Assembly (NCBI GenBank): GCA_001643675.2
Contig: LSRY02000044.1
Span: forward strand, 62,001 to 126,000
Direction: 5' to 3'
DNA: 64,000 nt
Origin: Monocercomonoides exilis
Taxonomy: Eukaryota > Preaxostyla > Oxymonadida > Polymastigidae
The notes below the pieces were generated by a model. It worked only from the letters and a program-made list of their open reading frames with translations, was not told where the DNA came from and ran no database searches. Made by a program: the position numbers and the translations under genes. The first letter of the stretch is position 1; every line of letters starts with the position of its first letter. Shown here in pieces: positions 23,209 through 34,400 of this stretch.

Positions 23209-24595
23209 ATGGAGGAATCTGAAGAATATATTTGGGTAGTGGACAATGGATCCTCAAGTATTTTATTATTTTTGTATTTCAATGGAAGTGCATTAAATTT
23301 TCATTTCCTTAAAGGCGGTAATTTTTTACAACAAACTTTACCTGGTTTAATGCCGCAATGTAGTTCCATACAACTAGCTATTTTAACCACAATAATGGCA
23401 TGCTTTTTTTTGATATTTGGAATCCCAATTCTTGTCACATCTGTTGGAGTTTGTGAGCGTTTATCGAATTTCATTATTTTTTCATTTTATTTTGCGACTA
23501 TTCTTTCAGGTTCGAGAAGTTGTAATTCCCTACAAAGGAGGAAGCTTATCAAATATTATTAATATTTCTTTTCCTCTGGAAAATCAATTAAAATCACCTA
23601 TTTACGTTTTCTATCGATTGAATAATTTTTATCAAAACCACAGAAGATTTGTAACTTCACGAAATTACGAACAATTATTCGGAAATGAAATAACATCTTC
23701 TGACAAAGAAGTTTGCGATTATAGGCTGAAAGAGAATCAGGAAGTTTTTGAACAACCATTTTGTGGGATTGCGTATTCGATTTTGTTCAATGATTCGATT
23801 TCATTATATGAAAATATCGATGATCATTATACTCCTGTTAATATTATTCGAAATGATTTGGTTTTTTCTTCTGATAAGGTTAGTTTTTTTGAGTGCTTAT
23901 TCTTTCAGAAGTTAACTTTTTTAATTTTTTTTTACATTTTTATCTAAAAAAAGACTTTATACAAAGCCGTAGGATCAGAAAATGCAATAAGTTGGATGAA
24001 GCCAGCAGCGCTTCCAACTTTTCGGAAGCCTATTGGAAAAATTGAAGAATCTTTAAATCCAGGAAAATATATGATACAAATATCAAACAGTTAGTATTTT
24101 TTGCTTTTTTTGTGCATTATTGAAATTAAATTTGTGTTGTTTATTATTTGCATACTCGAAATTAAGATTACAACATCACATTAGAAGGAAAGGATATTAT
24201 TCTTTCTAATAACACTTGGCTTGGAAAGAAAAATACAGCATTAGGTTTGCAGAACATTACTTATGGTGATTGATTTAATGATGTTTTAAACTATATTTCG
24301 TTGATTTTTATTTTCTTTGATTATAATCGATTTTTTATACTTAATGATAATTTATGAATGAAATTGATAAAATATGTGATGTTATTCTAATTCTGTTTAA
24401 AAATTTTTTATCCAATTATGATACTATTCTGCTGCTTTATCCAATGAAATGTTTTGACATTATTGCAATATATATATATATATATATTTGGCAAAATTGA
24501 TTTCAGGTGTTGTATATCTTGTCCTTGCATTCGTTTTAGCAATATGTTCGATTTTTTTATTTATCATGCATTTTATCGAGAAACGAAAAGACTAA
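23209..24595 (+). CDS. CDC50: CDC50/LEM3 (TMEM30) family P4-ATPase subunit, five exons
   Basis: Exons 23209-23448, 23510-23878, 23954-24089, 24167-24265 and 24507-24595 (TAA) join in phase to 310 residues. Introns are 61, 75, 77 and 241 nt, all GT-AG. Family features in order: QQTLPGLMPQ before TM1; TM1 (LAILTTIMACFFLIFGIPIL); VREVVIPYKGG; the signature FYQNHRRFVTSRNYEQL; CGIAYSILFND; WMKPAALPTFRKPIGKIEE; NNTWLGKKN; and TM2 near the C-terminus (YLVLAFVLAICSIFLFIM) with a basic tail. CDC50 proteins are obligate partners of P4-type flippases, needed for ER exit and lipid transport. The N-terminal 40 residues are unusually hydrophobic; the start at 23209 is the only ATG downstream of the AT-rich leader that suits, but an unrecognised small intron there is possible. 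Confidence 0.93.
24468..24487. repeat. (TA)n microsatellite in CDC50 intron 4
   Basis: About ten TA units lie inside the 241-nt intron, about 20 nt upstream of its TTTCAG acceptor. Confidence 0.9.
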
Positions 24596-25234
24596 TTAAA
24601 TGAAAATGTCATATCACATCAACTCATTTCAGTATTATTTACATTTCATTTTTTGAAATTAATTTGTAATTTATTCAATTCATCAAAGTAAGTTGATTTT
24701 CCAGTTTAATTTTTTATTTTCATCTTATTTCTTTATTATGTTTAATTCCATATTCCTGCAAAAATTATCTTATAAATTATTTGAATAAGAGAGAGATAAA
24801 TTTTTTTGATAAAATTGAGGAAATTTAAAAATTTTTGAAGAAGTGGGCTGCGATATATTTCTTCAGGCGATTTCGAAAAAAATATTTTAACGATAAATGT
24901 GCTTTTCTCTTTCAAATATTCTTATGAAATATACAAATTAATTGTTATTTCAAAATTTTTCCTTTTGACAATTTTGGAAGCAAAGTGTCACGAATGACGA
25001 TTATTTTTGAAAATACGGTGTTTCAAGAAGAATACTCGAAAAGAAAGTTCGTTCTTGAGCTTTAATAAAAGAACAATGAAACGAAGAAGTTCATGGGTGA
25101 ATATTTTTGAAATCATGTTTTTTGCTCAAAATTTTCGGTTTTTCAATTTTTTTTCAATAACAACAAATGAACGCTGAAAAGTGAACAGGCATATTCAAGA
25201 GTCAATCATTTTTATTTCAGCTTTAACATTTCTT
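24596..25234. other. AT-rich intergenic region
   Basis: Downstream of CDC50 and up to the first palindromic element. I see only AT-rich sequence, with no gene or clear repeat. Confidence 0.5.
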
Positions 25235-25245
25235 TTTGATGATAT

Positions 25246-25485
25246 GGGTGATTCTTTTTGAAAAGTCGCAAATGTATAATTTTCAAATAAATCAAAAATT
25301 TCATATTTTGATCAAATTTCGGTTCATGTTCATTCAACTTCACAGGAATGTGTTAAATGGCATTGTCAAAATATGTCCTCCACTTTGGTGAGGTTACATG
25401 AGTAGGAACAGAAATTTGATCGAGATATGAAATTTTTGATTAATTTGAAAATTTAACTTTTGCGACTTTTCAAATAGAATTACCC
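25246..25485. mobile_element. Palindromic MITE-like element A (75-nt arms)
   Basis: The arm 25246-25320 pairs without gaps with 25411-25485, at roughly nine mismatches over 75 nt, around a 90-nt centre. The ends start GGGTGATTC and GGGTAATTC; weak similarity goes on about 11 nt further out (TTGATGATAT / TTGTTCATGT). No reading frame is inside, so it can only be a non-autonomous foldback element. A decayed relative appears to lie at 36830-37040. Confidence 0.7.
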
Positions 25486-25714
25486 ACATGAACAAATATT
25501 CTTGTTCTTCAGTTGCACTTTTATCAACTCAAACCCTAAAATATTAACATTTTGAAGATCACATAATTGAAAAACATCAAAAAATACTTAACAAAGAAAT
25601 AATAAGAGCTATTTACAATATGTTAAGCAGTTTATAAACATATTATTAATTCATCATTTTTTTGATTTTCATAGAAAAATATATTTATTATGGGTTATGT
25701 CCACCTATTGGGAA

Positions 25715-25987
25715 AGTACCCAAGACTTCACTTCAGCTTTATTTGTGTACAGAAATAAATAATTTTTCAAATCTCGGAGAAACTCAAAAACCAATTTCTC
25801 CGAGAATTCAAATATCATTTTTTCTGAGCACAAATGAAGCTTATTTGAAAGATTTGTATATCAAATGAGTTTGTATTAACGAGATATATTTTGAGGAAAA
25901 TTGTCAGAATTATTCCTCTTGCGGTTATTGAGATATCGATCTTGTCCGGTATTTTGTGCGATGCCCCGTATTTTATGCGATATCTGT
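25715..25987. mobile_element. Truncated copy of TIR element family G
   Basis: The right end, 25937-25987, matches the 51-nt terminal repeat of the intact element at 39928-40325 with three differences. The shared interior begins at AAGACTTCACTTCAGC and includes the short CTCGGAGAAA / TTTCTCCGAG hairpin. The left terminal repeat is missing. The copy has the same orientation as the intact one 14 kb away. Confidence 0.75.
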
Positions 25988-26000
25988 TGTATTATTATGT

Positions 26001-26303
26001 AAGATAGCTAACATAATTTATGTGATAATAGTCAAACTTTGATTGGTACCTATTTTTTTTATTGGTACCTATAAATTTCCGGTTTTTTAAGCATTTGCAA
26101 ATAAAGAAAAATAAACAAAAACTTATTAACTATTTCTATTTACTATTTCGGTGAATATTTTTTATCTTTATCAATATACAATAAACATGTTGAAATTTTT
26201 ATTTTGCAAATGCTTAAAAAACCAGAAATTTATAGGTACCAATAAAAAAAATTGGTACCAATCAAAGTTTGACCCTAATCACACAAATTATGTTTGCTAT
26301 CTT
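26001..26303. mobile_element. Palindromic MITE-like element C (101-nt arms)
   Basis: Arms 26001-26101 and 26203-26303 are equal in length and pair without gaps at over 90 percent identity. Within each arm GGTACC occurs twice, about 20 nt apart. The 101-nt centre is AT-rich and non-coding. The ends read AAGATAGC. I see no certain target-site duplication. It starts only 13 nt after the truncated family G copy. Confidence 0.75.
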
Positions 26304-28447
26304 GTATGAAAGCTTTCAATATTTTCAAATTAGTGAGCTTTTATATCCTCACATTTGTATATTTGTTATTTTATTATTTTATTTAATTATTCAATATTCT
26401 ATTTTGACTTTTCTCATTTATTTTGCTTACTTTTGAATGAAATTTGAAGCCTTTTTACTGCTGTCTGATTTTGAGTTGTTTTGCTTTGCATGCCTCTTCG
26501 ATATTTATTCGCGAACGGTTGATTGTTTGTGTTCATCCTCCGGTTTCTTTTTTCATATTTTATTTTATTTTATTCAACTTTTGTTTTTTCAGTCTTTGCC
26601 GAGAACAATCCATCATTTTTGGTTGGCTCTCGCTTTCTCCAAGTTTCAAGTTTATGTTTTTAAATCGCCTTTTTCTCATTTTTATTTTTGAATTACAAAA
26701 ACAACAATAATAAAAGAAAAAAAGAAAATATGATGTGCATTTGTTTTGAAAGCTTGAAAAAGAAGAGAGAGTGAGTGAAAGGAGCTTTCATCGGTTTCTT
26801 CAAAATTGCTTTGCGTGCCTATCAATTTGTCAAGACATTGAAGTGAAAACTGGCCCAGCTCAGCAACAATATTGTGCGTCCCCAACAAACATTTATTGTT
26901 GGCTCATTCAAATCGGAGTTGAATCAGATTGAGACAAAAGAAAGATTACCAATAATAAAGTGAAGTTTGAAGTTGAAAAATGAAAGGAATAAGAGCTCAA
27001 AAGTTATATCAATGAAGAGAAGAATGAAATTCTTGCTTGTCTGCTTTGCCTCTTTCTCTTCCCAATCAGAAAATTCAAATGAAATTTTGCCTGTTCCTTC
27101 GATTCGATTTCAAAACCTTCCATTCCTGTGAATGAAGAAGAGGATGATGAAGATGACTCAAAAAGCAATGAAGACGAAGTTGATGATTTTTCCTATTTCT
27201 TCTTTCCTCTTCTCAGCAGTTCAATGGAAAAAGGAAACAGCTTGAATTCTCATAGATCAGCCAGATAATCATTCCCTTTGCATCATTTCTGATACAGCAT
27301 ATGATGATGAAGAAGGTTGTGCAAGAAGGAGGATGATGATATTTGAGATGCGTTTGAAGAAGAAATGAAATACTTTTCATTTAAATCATTTCTTTATTGC
27401 ATCTTTGAATAAGTTGATGAGTGAACATAAATCCATTTCCTCTTCCAAAACGATGCTGATGTTCGATGATTCATAAAAGTTCGAAGGAATTGTTCAATGA
27501 CATCTTCTTCCATTCTTTGCTTTCACCATCATCATTGCAGTTTGTTCTTTTCCTTTTCAATCCCTTTTCAATCAAAAAACAGACTTCAACCTGATTTTTC
27601 TTCTCCATTTCCCATTTTAATCTTTTTCCTCAAAAGAAATTCTCCCTGTAAACAGAATGCATCATTCATTTCTCTAATGACTTTCATATTCCTATCATAT
27701 GAAAAAATAAAAATAATAAAAAGTATTTTCAAGAAAAAAGTCGAATAAAACAGAGTTTGTCGCATACCAATTGCAAACAATATCCCTTCCTGCAACCCCT
27801 TTGCCTCAACAAAAAAATGTCCATTTTCACTCATTCCATTTTTTATCCTTTTTCCCTTGAACTGAAATTCCATCTCTTTCTGTGAGAAAAACACATCAAA
27901 AACCCAATCCAAATGCTCATATAACCTTGTTCCATGTATCCCTTCTCTTTTGCCAAAAGTGTCCATTTCAGCCAATCGAGGCAAAAACAATCATTTCTTT
28001 CAAAACATCGAAAAACTCTTCAAATAAAAACAACACAAATAATCCACCAAAAGACATACATTAATATGTGATGCAGAACCACAAAACTTCCATCATTCGC
28101 ACCTCTTCCAATCACTGTGAAATCAATCTCCACAACATTCATTTCTTTCCCAATTGCCTTTTCTTATGAAAATTCAGCCATCAAAATTATATGCTCTAAA
28201 TCATGTGTTGTTCCATCCCAGAGGCAGATATCGCTGGACGGAGAATGACGGCTGAAATATCAGAACATCAACAAAAATGGATGAATCATTCACTATTATT
28301 TATCGGATCATAAATAAATGTTGAAAAACAAACAAAGGAGAATATTTATTTTCATATAATAATACAATATTTATCAAAAGTTGAATGATATTTTTTTTGT
28401 TGAAGTGCCCATATTAGTCTGCGATAGAAAAAAGAAAAGAAAGCAGT
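26304..28447. other. Intergenic region, possibly with a small split minus-strand gene
   Basis: About 2.1 kb upstream of the beta-helix gene. Most short frames here look random. Two stretches draw attention: an acidic, GAT/GAA-rich stretch at 27130-27190, and minus-strand frames at about 28139-28056 (MNVVEIDFTVIGRGAND...) and 27990-27770 next to plausible GTATGT and GTATGC donors. I cannot name a family, so I do not call a gene. Confidence 0.35.
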
Positions 28448-31400
28448 TTGAGAGGCATGGTATTGGGGCTGTCAGGAATATTATATTGTGTGTGGATAAT
28501 TAGTGTGGGGTGCGTGTGCAAGGGTGCTGCAAGTGATGGAGCAGGATTTGTTGAGGAATCAGGGAAAGAAGGAGAATTGGATTATTCTGAAGGCACATGG
28601 TCAGAGAAGGCTCAAAACAACAAAATTGGAGATGACAATTTATTTGACGCACATGTTGAAGGAAAAGAAGGTGGGGTGGGAGAGACCTGGAAAGAAGATA
28701 AAATGACTAAGAAATGCACAAAACAATGGAATGAGAGAAGTGGAGAGATTGGGAAAGTTGAAAAATGGGGTTTTTGTGATGAGTGGAAAATGTGGGGAAA
28801 GGAGGGTGTGTGTGGTGGGAGTGGGGTTGAGGGAAGTGTTGTTGCGGTCAATTCATCAATTCAACTGAATTCATTGGGATTGAGGGAAATGGGTGGGGAG
28901 AGTGTGCTCAGGGCATCGGATGGAAGTTCTGTTGAGGTGAGTGGATGTGTGATTGGAGTTGAGAGAGAGACACCCCCCTTTGATTTTTGTGGGAGCTGTG
29001 GATTGTTCACCAACATTTCCCTCAGATCATCTTCAACTTCAACTTCAATCTCGACTGAACAGATATTCCCTCCACTTTTCTCTTCAAAAGCAATGGAAGG
29101 AGAGATTTCAGAGAAATGCCACATTTCTATTTGTTCTTCCCATTTCTCATCATTTTGTGTGTCTTCAGCCCCATTCATCTCATCGCACTTTGTGTGTCTT
29201 TCCCAATTAGAATTCTTCAACATCTCTTCAAATCCATCGAAAACAACACATCTGGGTGAAAGGCTGAGCCAAATATCATTTCTGATGAGTGGGTGTGAGT
29301 TTGAGTCGGTGGGGGATGTGTATGATGGGGGCATTGTACCCTCGCTGAACAGCCCCTCGTCATCCTTGGCTGCCTCGAACACCTCTTTTGTCGGGTGCTA
29401 TCGCTCTCAGAATGTTGTAATCAGTGGGAGTGAAGGAGATTTGTCGAAACCAGGGAGACATGAGATAACCGACGATGGGGCAAATTCATTCACTTGGTGT
29501 GTGTGGAATGGCTCAAAAACTACTGGAACAAACATTCATTTTTCATATGGAGATTCAAATGGAGGGGCAATTTTCATGTATGACTTGTCATCAGGAACAC
29601 TTTCAGTGAAATTTTGTTCGTTCAATGACTGCTATGCGCATCATGGCGGTGGAGGAATTATATGCTATTGGATTAATTCAGTCAAGATTGTGAACAGCTC
29701 GTTCAATGCATGCACCGTAAAAAGTGCTGTTGGAGGAGGAATATGTATCAAGTCTATTTCGTCATGTATCAGGGTCAGTGGTTGCGAGTTCCAGAACTGT
29801 AAGGCATATAGTTATGGAGGTGGTCTTTATCTTGATGATTTTAATGTTTCTGGATCTTCATGTATTGGAACAGAAAGTGGAGAAGGGGAAAGTGCATGTG
29901 TGTTTGACTGTTTTATCACTTCGTGCTCTCTAACATATAGAAGGGGTGGAGGAATGTATTGTGAAAGTGTTCCGGCTGCATTCAAAATGAGGAGCCTCCA
30001 ATTTATTTCGTGCTCTGCAGCATCATATGGTGGAGGATTTGATCTTGAACCATCTCAATCAACAGCTCCAACCAACAACATTTATTGCTATTTCTTCTTC
30101 TTCCACGATTGCAGTTGCAGTAATTCCACTCCATATGGTCACGATGTGTATTTTCAAGACAATTTCAATCTCTTTTCATCGAATAACCCGTTCTACGAAT
30201 CATACACAACGAATACAAATGATAAGAGAGTGTGCCGTTATTATAATGGTCAATATATAGAAAAGAAGGATTGGCTAAAGAAAGGGGTTCTTAATCGATT
30301 TGTAGCAGTGAGTGGAGGAAATGCAGAAGAGTTGTGTGGATTGGATGAGTCAAGTGCATGCAGAACAATTGGTGTTGCAATCAATAATAGCTTGACTCAA
30401 TTGATCTTATCAATCATATTGATTGAAGGGAATCACACAAGCGAGACAGCAACAATTGATATTGGAACAAAAAAGATTTCTATTTTTGGGAGAGGGAAGA
30501 CAGCGAGCGTGATTGGGACGAATTCTCTTTCTTCGACCTCGACAACACTGTTTAGCGTATCTTCTGGTCAACTGGAGGTGGAGCATGTGGGGATCGATCA
30601 CAACGCGACAAGAAGCTCATCGCCGAGTGTGTTTGTGGTGCCTGTGGGGAGTGGGACTCTTTCTCTGGAGGATGTGGCGATCTCATCAAGCGTTAATGGA
30701 GAGAGTGGAATATCAGCATCGATATTTGTGATGGCTCTGTCGCAATTGAGGATGAGTGATGTTGAGATAAAAAACATGAAAATGAGTCAACCACTATTTT
30801 CTGAACCATCATCAGGAGAATCAGTATCTGGAGAGAGTTTGCTTGGGAATGTGACAATTCGAAATGTGAATCGGACAGGAGGAGATGGTGTTGTAATATC
30901 AAAGAGTGTGAAGGGAGGAGAGACATTTGTGGTGTGGAACACAACAACGGAAGGATGCGAATGCGAGAACGGGAATGGAGGGGGGATAAAAGTTGAGTTG
31001 GAAGATACAACAAGCAAAGTTAGAATTGGAACGTCAACGGCTCAAAGTGGAGGAACAACAACATTTAATCAGTGCAAATGCAACGGATGTGGAGGAGGGG
31101 TGATGATGCACCTGGCTGATGCAATTGCGTTGTTTGAGTTGTCAGATACTCTTGTATTTGACGGAAATGAGGCAGAATATGGAAAGAACGTGTTCATTTC
31201 TGCGTCTGATCTGAACAAGACCGTGACAAACGACTCATTCAAGTTTGATTATTCCTCAATGAAAGATGACAAAACTTTGTTTGTTGGAAGTGATAACTTT
31301 CATTCGAACAAAGATTTATTCATGTTTTTGATTCCATACAGCTCATTTGAGATATTTATCTCATCGAATGGATTTGATGTTGCACGTTGTGGAAGTGAGG

Positions 31401-34400
31401 AAGAGCCTTGCTTCACGATGTGGAAAGGGATGGAAAACATGAAACAGGAGGTTGGAAATAAAACAATTCAGATTGAAGGATCAACCATTATTAGAGATTT
31501 ATTCAATGTGTCCAATTATCAGATCAAAAAATCTTCATCGATGGGAGAAGAGAATGTGAAATCAATATTGAATTTTGAAAAGGCAATTGGAAGTCAGCTG
31601 GAATATTTCATGGAAAATGATATTCATCTTGAATTGACAAATATCCAGCTCCGATTAACATCGGGATTCGACAACTCAGCCAAAACGATTATTTCAAGCA
31701 GAGCTGGTGAGTTGGTGATAACTGGATGTTCATTCCATTCAGAAGCAGGAGTGAACGATGGATTTGATTGTGTATTTGTGGATGTGATTGGAGGCAATGT
31801 GGAAGTGAATGATTTGTCGATGGAATCGTGCAATGTTGGAAACAGTATATTTTCCATTCACGATGCTGGAATTACTTGTCAATTGAAGAATGTTCGAGTA
31901 AAATTGTTGAATGAAAGCAGAGGATGCATTTTGTCAATCAAGAAATCTGAACCAGGATTGAAGATAAATGTAGGAACAAATATTGAAATTGATAATTCAT
32001 CATTTTCAGGAGTGAAGAGAAGTGACAATGGAGCGAGCATTTTGGAATCAAAGAGTGAGAAAAAGATTTGTTTGGTTGTGAATTCGAGCAACATCACAGA
32101 AGACAAGGCAGAATTGAGTGAAAAAGGAGGGGCAATATTCTTCACATTGGGTGCATCAGGATCGATGAAGATGATTAAGTCCGAAGTCAGTCAATGCAGC
32201 TGCACCAATGGGAAAGGAGGAGGGGTGTATCTGGCAACAAAGGAAAGAGGAGAATTGAATTTCACATTTGTGGGAATGAAATTCAGTTCAAACACAGCAA
32301 GAGTGGGGAATGACATTTTCATTGAATGTTTCAACATCACATCGCAGATCAATGAAATACAGTTTCGGTTTGATTTTCGAGAAGGCAGCTTCACTCAATT
32401 CAATGCGATATTTGGAAGAGATTTGTGCAATAACACAGATGATACAGATCTGATTGATTTTTTGATGACCCATCGAGGTGATACAATCATTGTGAGCAGC
32501 TTGAATGGATCAAATGATAAACAGTGTGGAACAAACACACTTCCATGTGATTCAATTGATCAAGGATTGATTCATCTAACTTCAGAGCTGATAAGTCAAA
32601 TACTCATTGTTGAAGAAAGTGTGATTGGAAGAGAAATAGAACTGAAAGAGATGAGTCTGAGTTCGAAGAGCAGAGAAATGTGCAAAGTTGAAGTGAAATC
32701 AAACATTGAAAAAACAAAGGATGCATTGGTGATAACAACAGGAACAGTCTCATTTGTGAGAGTGAATTTTGTGTTTGATTCAAATTTCATCTCTTCACAT
32801 AAATCATTTATATCACCAGAGGGAGGGATTCTTGAAATTATGAATTGTTCATTTGAATCTAAACAATCGAATGAAGAAGGAAATACAGAATATGCAAACA
32901 TTCCATTTCACATTATCAACATGGAAAAAGGAGAATTACAACTAATGGAATGCAAAGTGAAACGTCTAATACTTCAAGAATCTTCAATATATCTATCATC
33001 ATCACTTCCATCAGTGATTTATTTGTTTGAGATCAGCAATTCAACAATAAAAACTTCTCTGATAGATATTAATGAATGTGGGCAATTAAACATGGAAAAG
33101 TTTCATTCAGAAAATATCACAGTTGAAGAAAATGAAGATTCATTGATATCTTGCTTGGCAATGAAAAAGACAATTCAATTGGCAAATTGCACTATAGGTG
33201 GAGTCAGTTCAAAGACCAAAAAAGGGAAATTGATGAAAGTGGAGAATTGTTTGGATGTTTCAATGGACAATTGCGCTTTTGATGGGAGTTCAAAGGAAAG
33301 AAATGAACAGAATTCAAAAACAGAAGAAGAGATGTGCAGGTGGAAAGGTTCTCTTGTGGATGTTGTGAAGAGTTCTGTGATGATGAAAGACACGACAATA
33401 GCCAATTCACCAAAAGGTGGAATAACAATGAGTGGAGGAAATGTGAATATTGAGAAAGGAGAGTTTATGAACAACAATCCTTTCATTGAAAAATATCCAT
33501 CATTGAGAAAAAACATCATCTGTTCAGATTTTGGAACATTGAATGTGATGAGTTTGAAAGGAGGAGATGGATTGAAGGATAACACATCACTTTGGATGTT
33601 GAATGAAGGGTGCAGTTTTGAAGGGATTGCTTCAGAGAGAGATTCATCATTCTTCATTCCCGTGTTGGAGAGTGTGGAAGCAAAAGAATCAACAGATAGA
33701 ATGAAACTGACATTCAAAGGATTGCTTCTTATTCCATGCAACTTGTCATTCTCAGTTGTGAAGAGGAAGGGAGAAGAGAAAAAAATTGAAAAACATGATT
33801 TTGATTCAAATGGATTCTTATCGGAAAGAGAAGTTGAAGGGAGTGTGGGAAAAGATCTCATTAGCAGTTGTGGAGATGAAATTGAGGTGTGTGTGTTTAT
33901 TTTATTTGGGAATGCAGAATCTCTTTCATCAACAAATTCATTCATTCTGAAGAATGCCAGTGAAGCAAAGGAAAATGGAAATGAAAGAATTGTTGAAGGA
34001 GGAAAAGAAGGGAAATCATATTGGTTATTGATTGTCGTTGTGTTGGTCGTGATATTATTGGTTGTACTGATTGTTTCTATTGTTCTGGCTGTTCGATGGA
34101 GAAAGGCAAAGAAAGAGAACAAAGATTTGAGAGAAATTGTGAATGACAACATCAGAAAGGATCCGAAGGCGTTTGAGATGGTGACGATGGAGATGTCACC
34201 AGAGGCGCAGTGGAGGAGAGAAGGGATGAATAATGAAGAGAATGCAAAGAAGAGGGTGTATGAAAAGAAGATGGTGCATTCAGAGTCAGAAGAGTATTTG
34301 TTGGCTGAGAGTGGATCGACAGAATATATTCTTGGAAGGGATTCAGGCAAGATTCCTGAATGGGCACTGGAGAAAGAAGAGGAGGAAGAGATGAGGAAGA

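Noticed and set aside
23236-23303. Intron between GTAGTG and TTAAAG in the first CDC50 exon
   Set aside because: It would remove the odd hydrophobic stretch, but the phases do not match (0 versus 1), so the frame is kept as coding.
26437-26710. Overlapping hydrophobic frames of 84 and 88 codons
   Set aside because: Phe/Leu-rich only because the DNA is T-rich; two frames look equally coding-like, which is typical of chance.
27012-27131. Short frame beginning MKRRMKFLLVCFASF
   Set aside because: Only 39 codons; the signal-like start is explained by composition and nothing follows it in frame.
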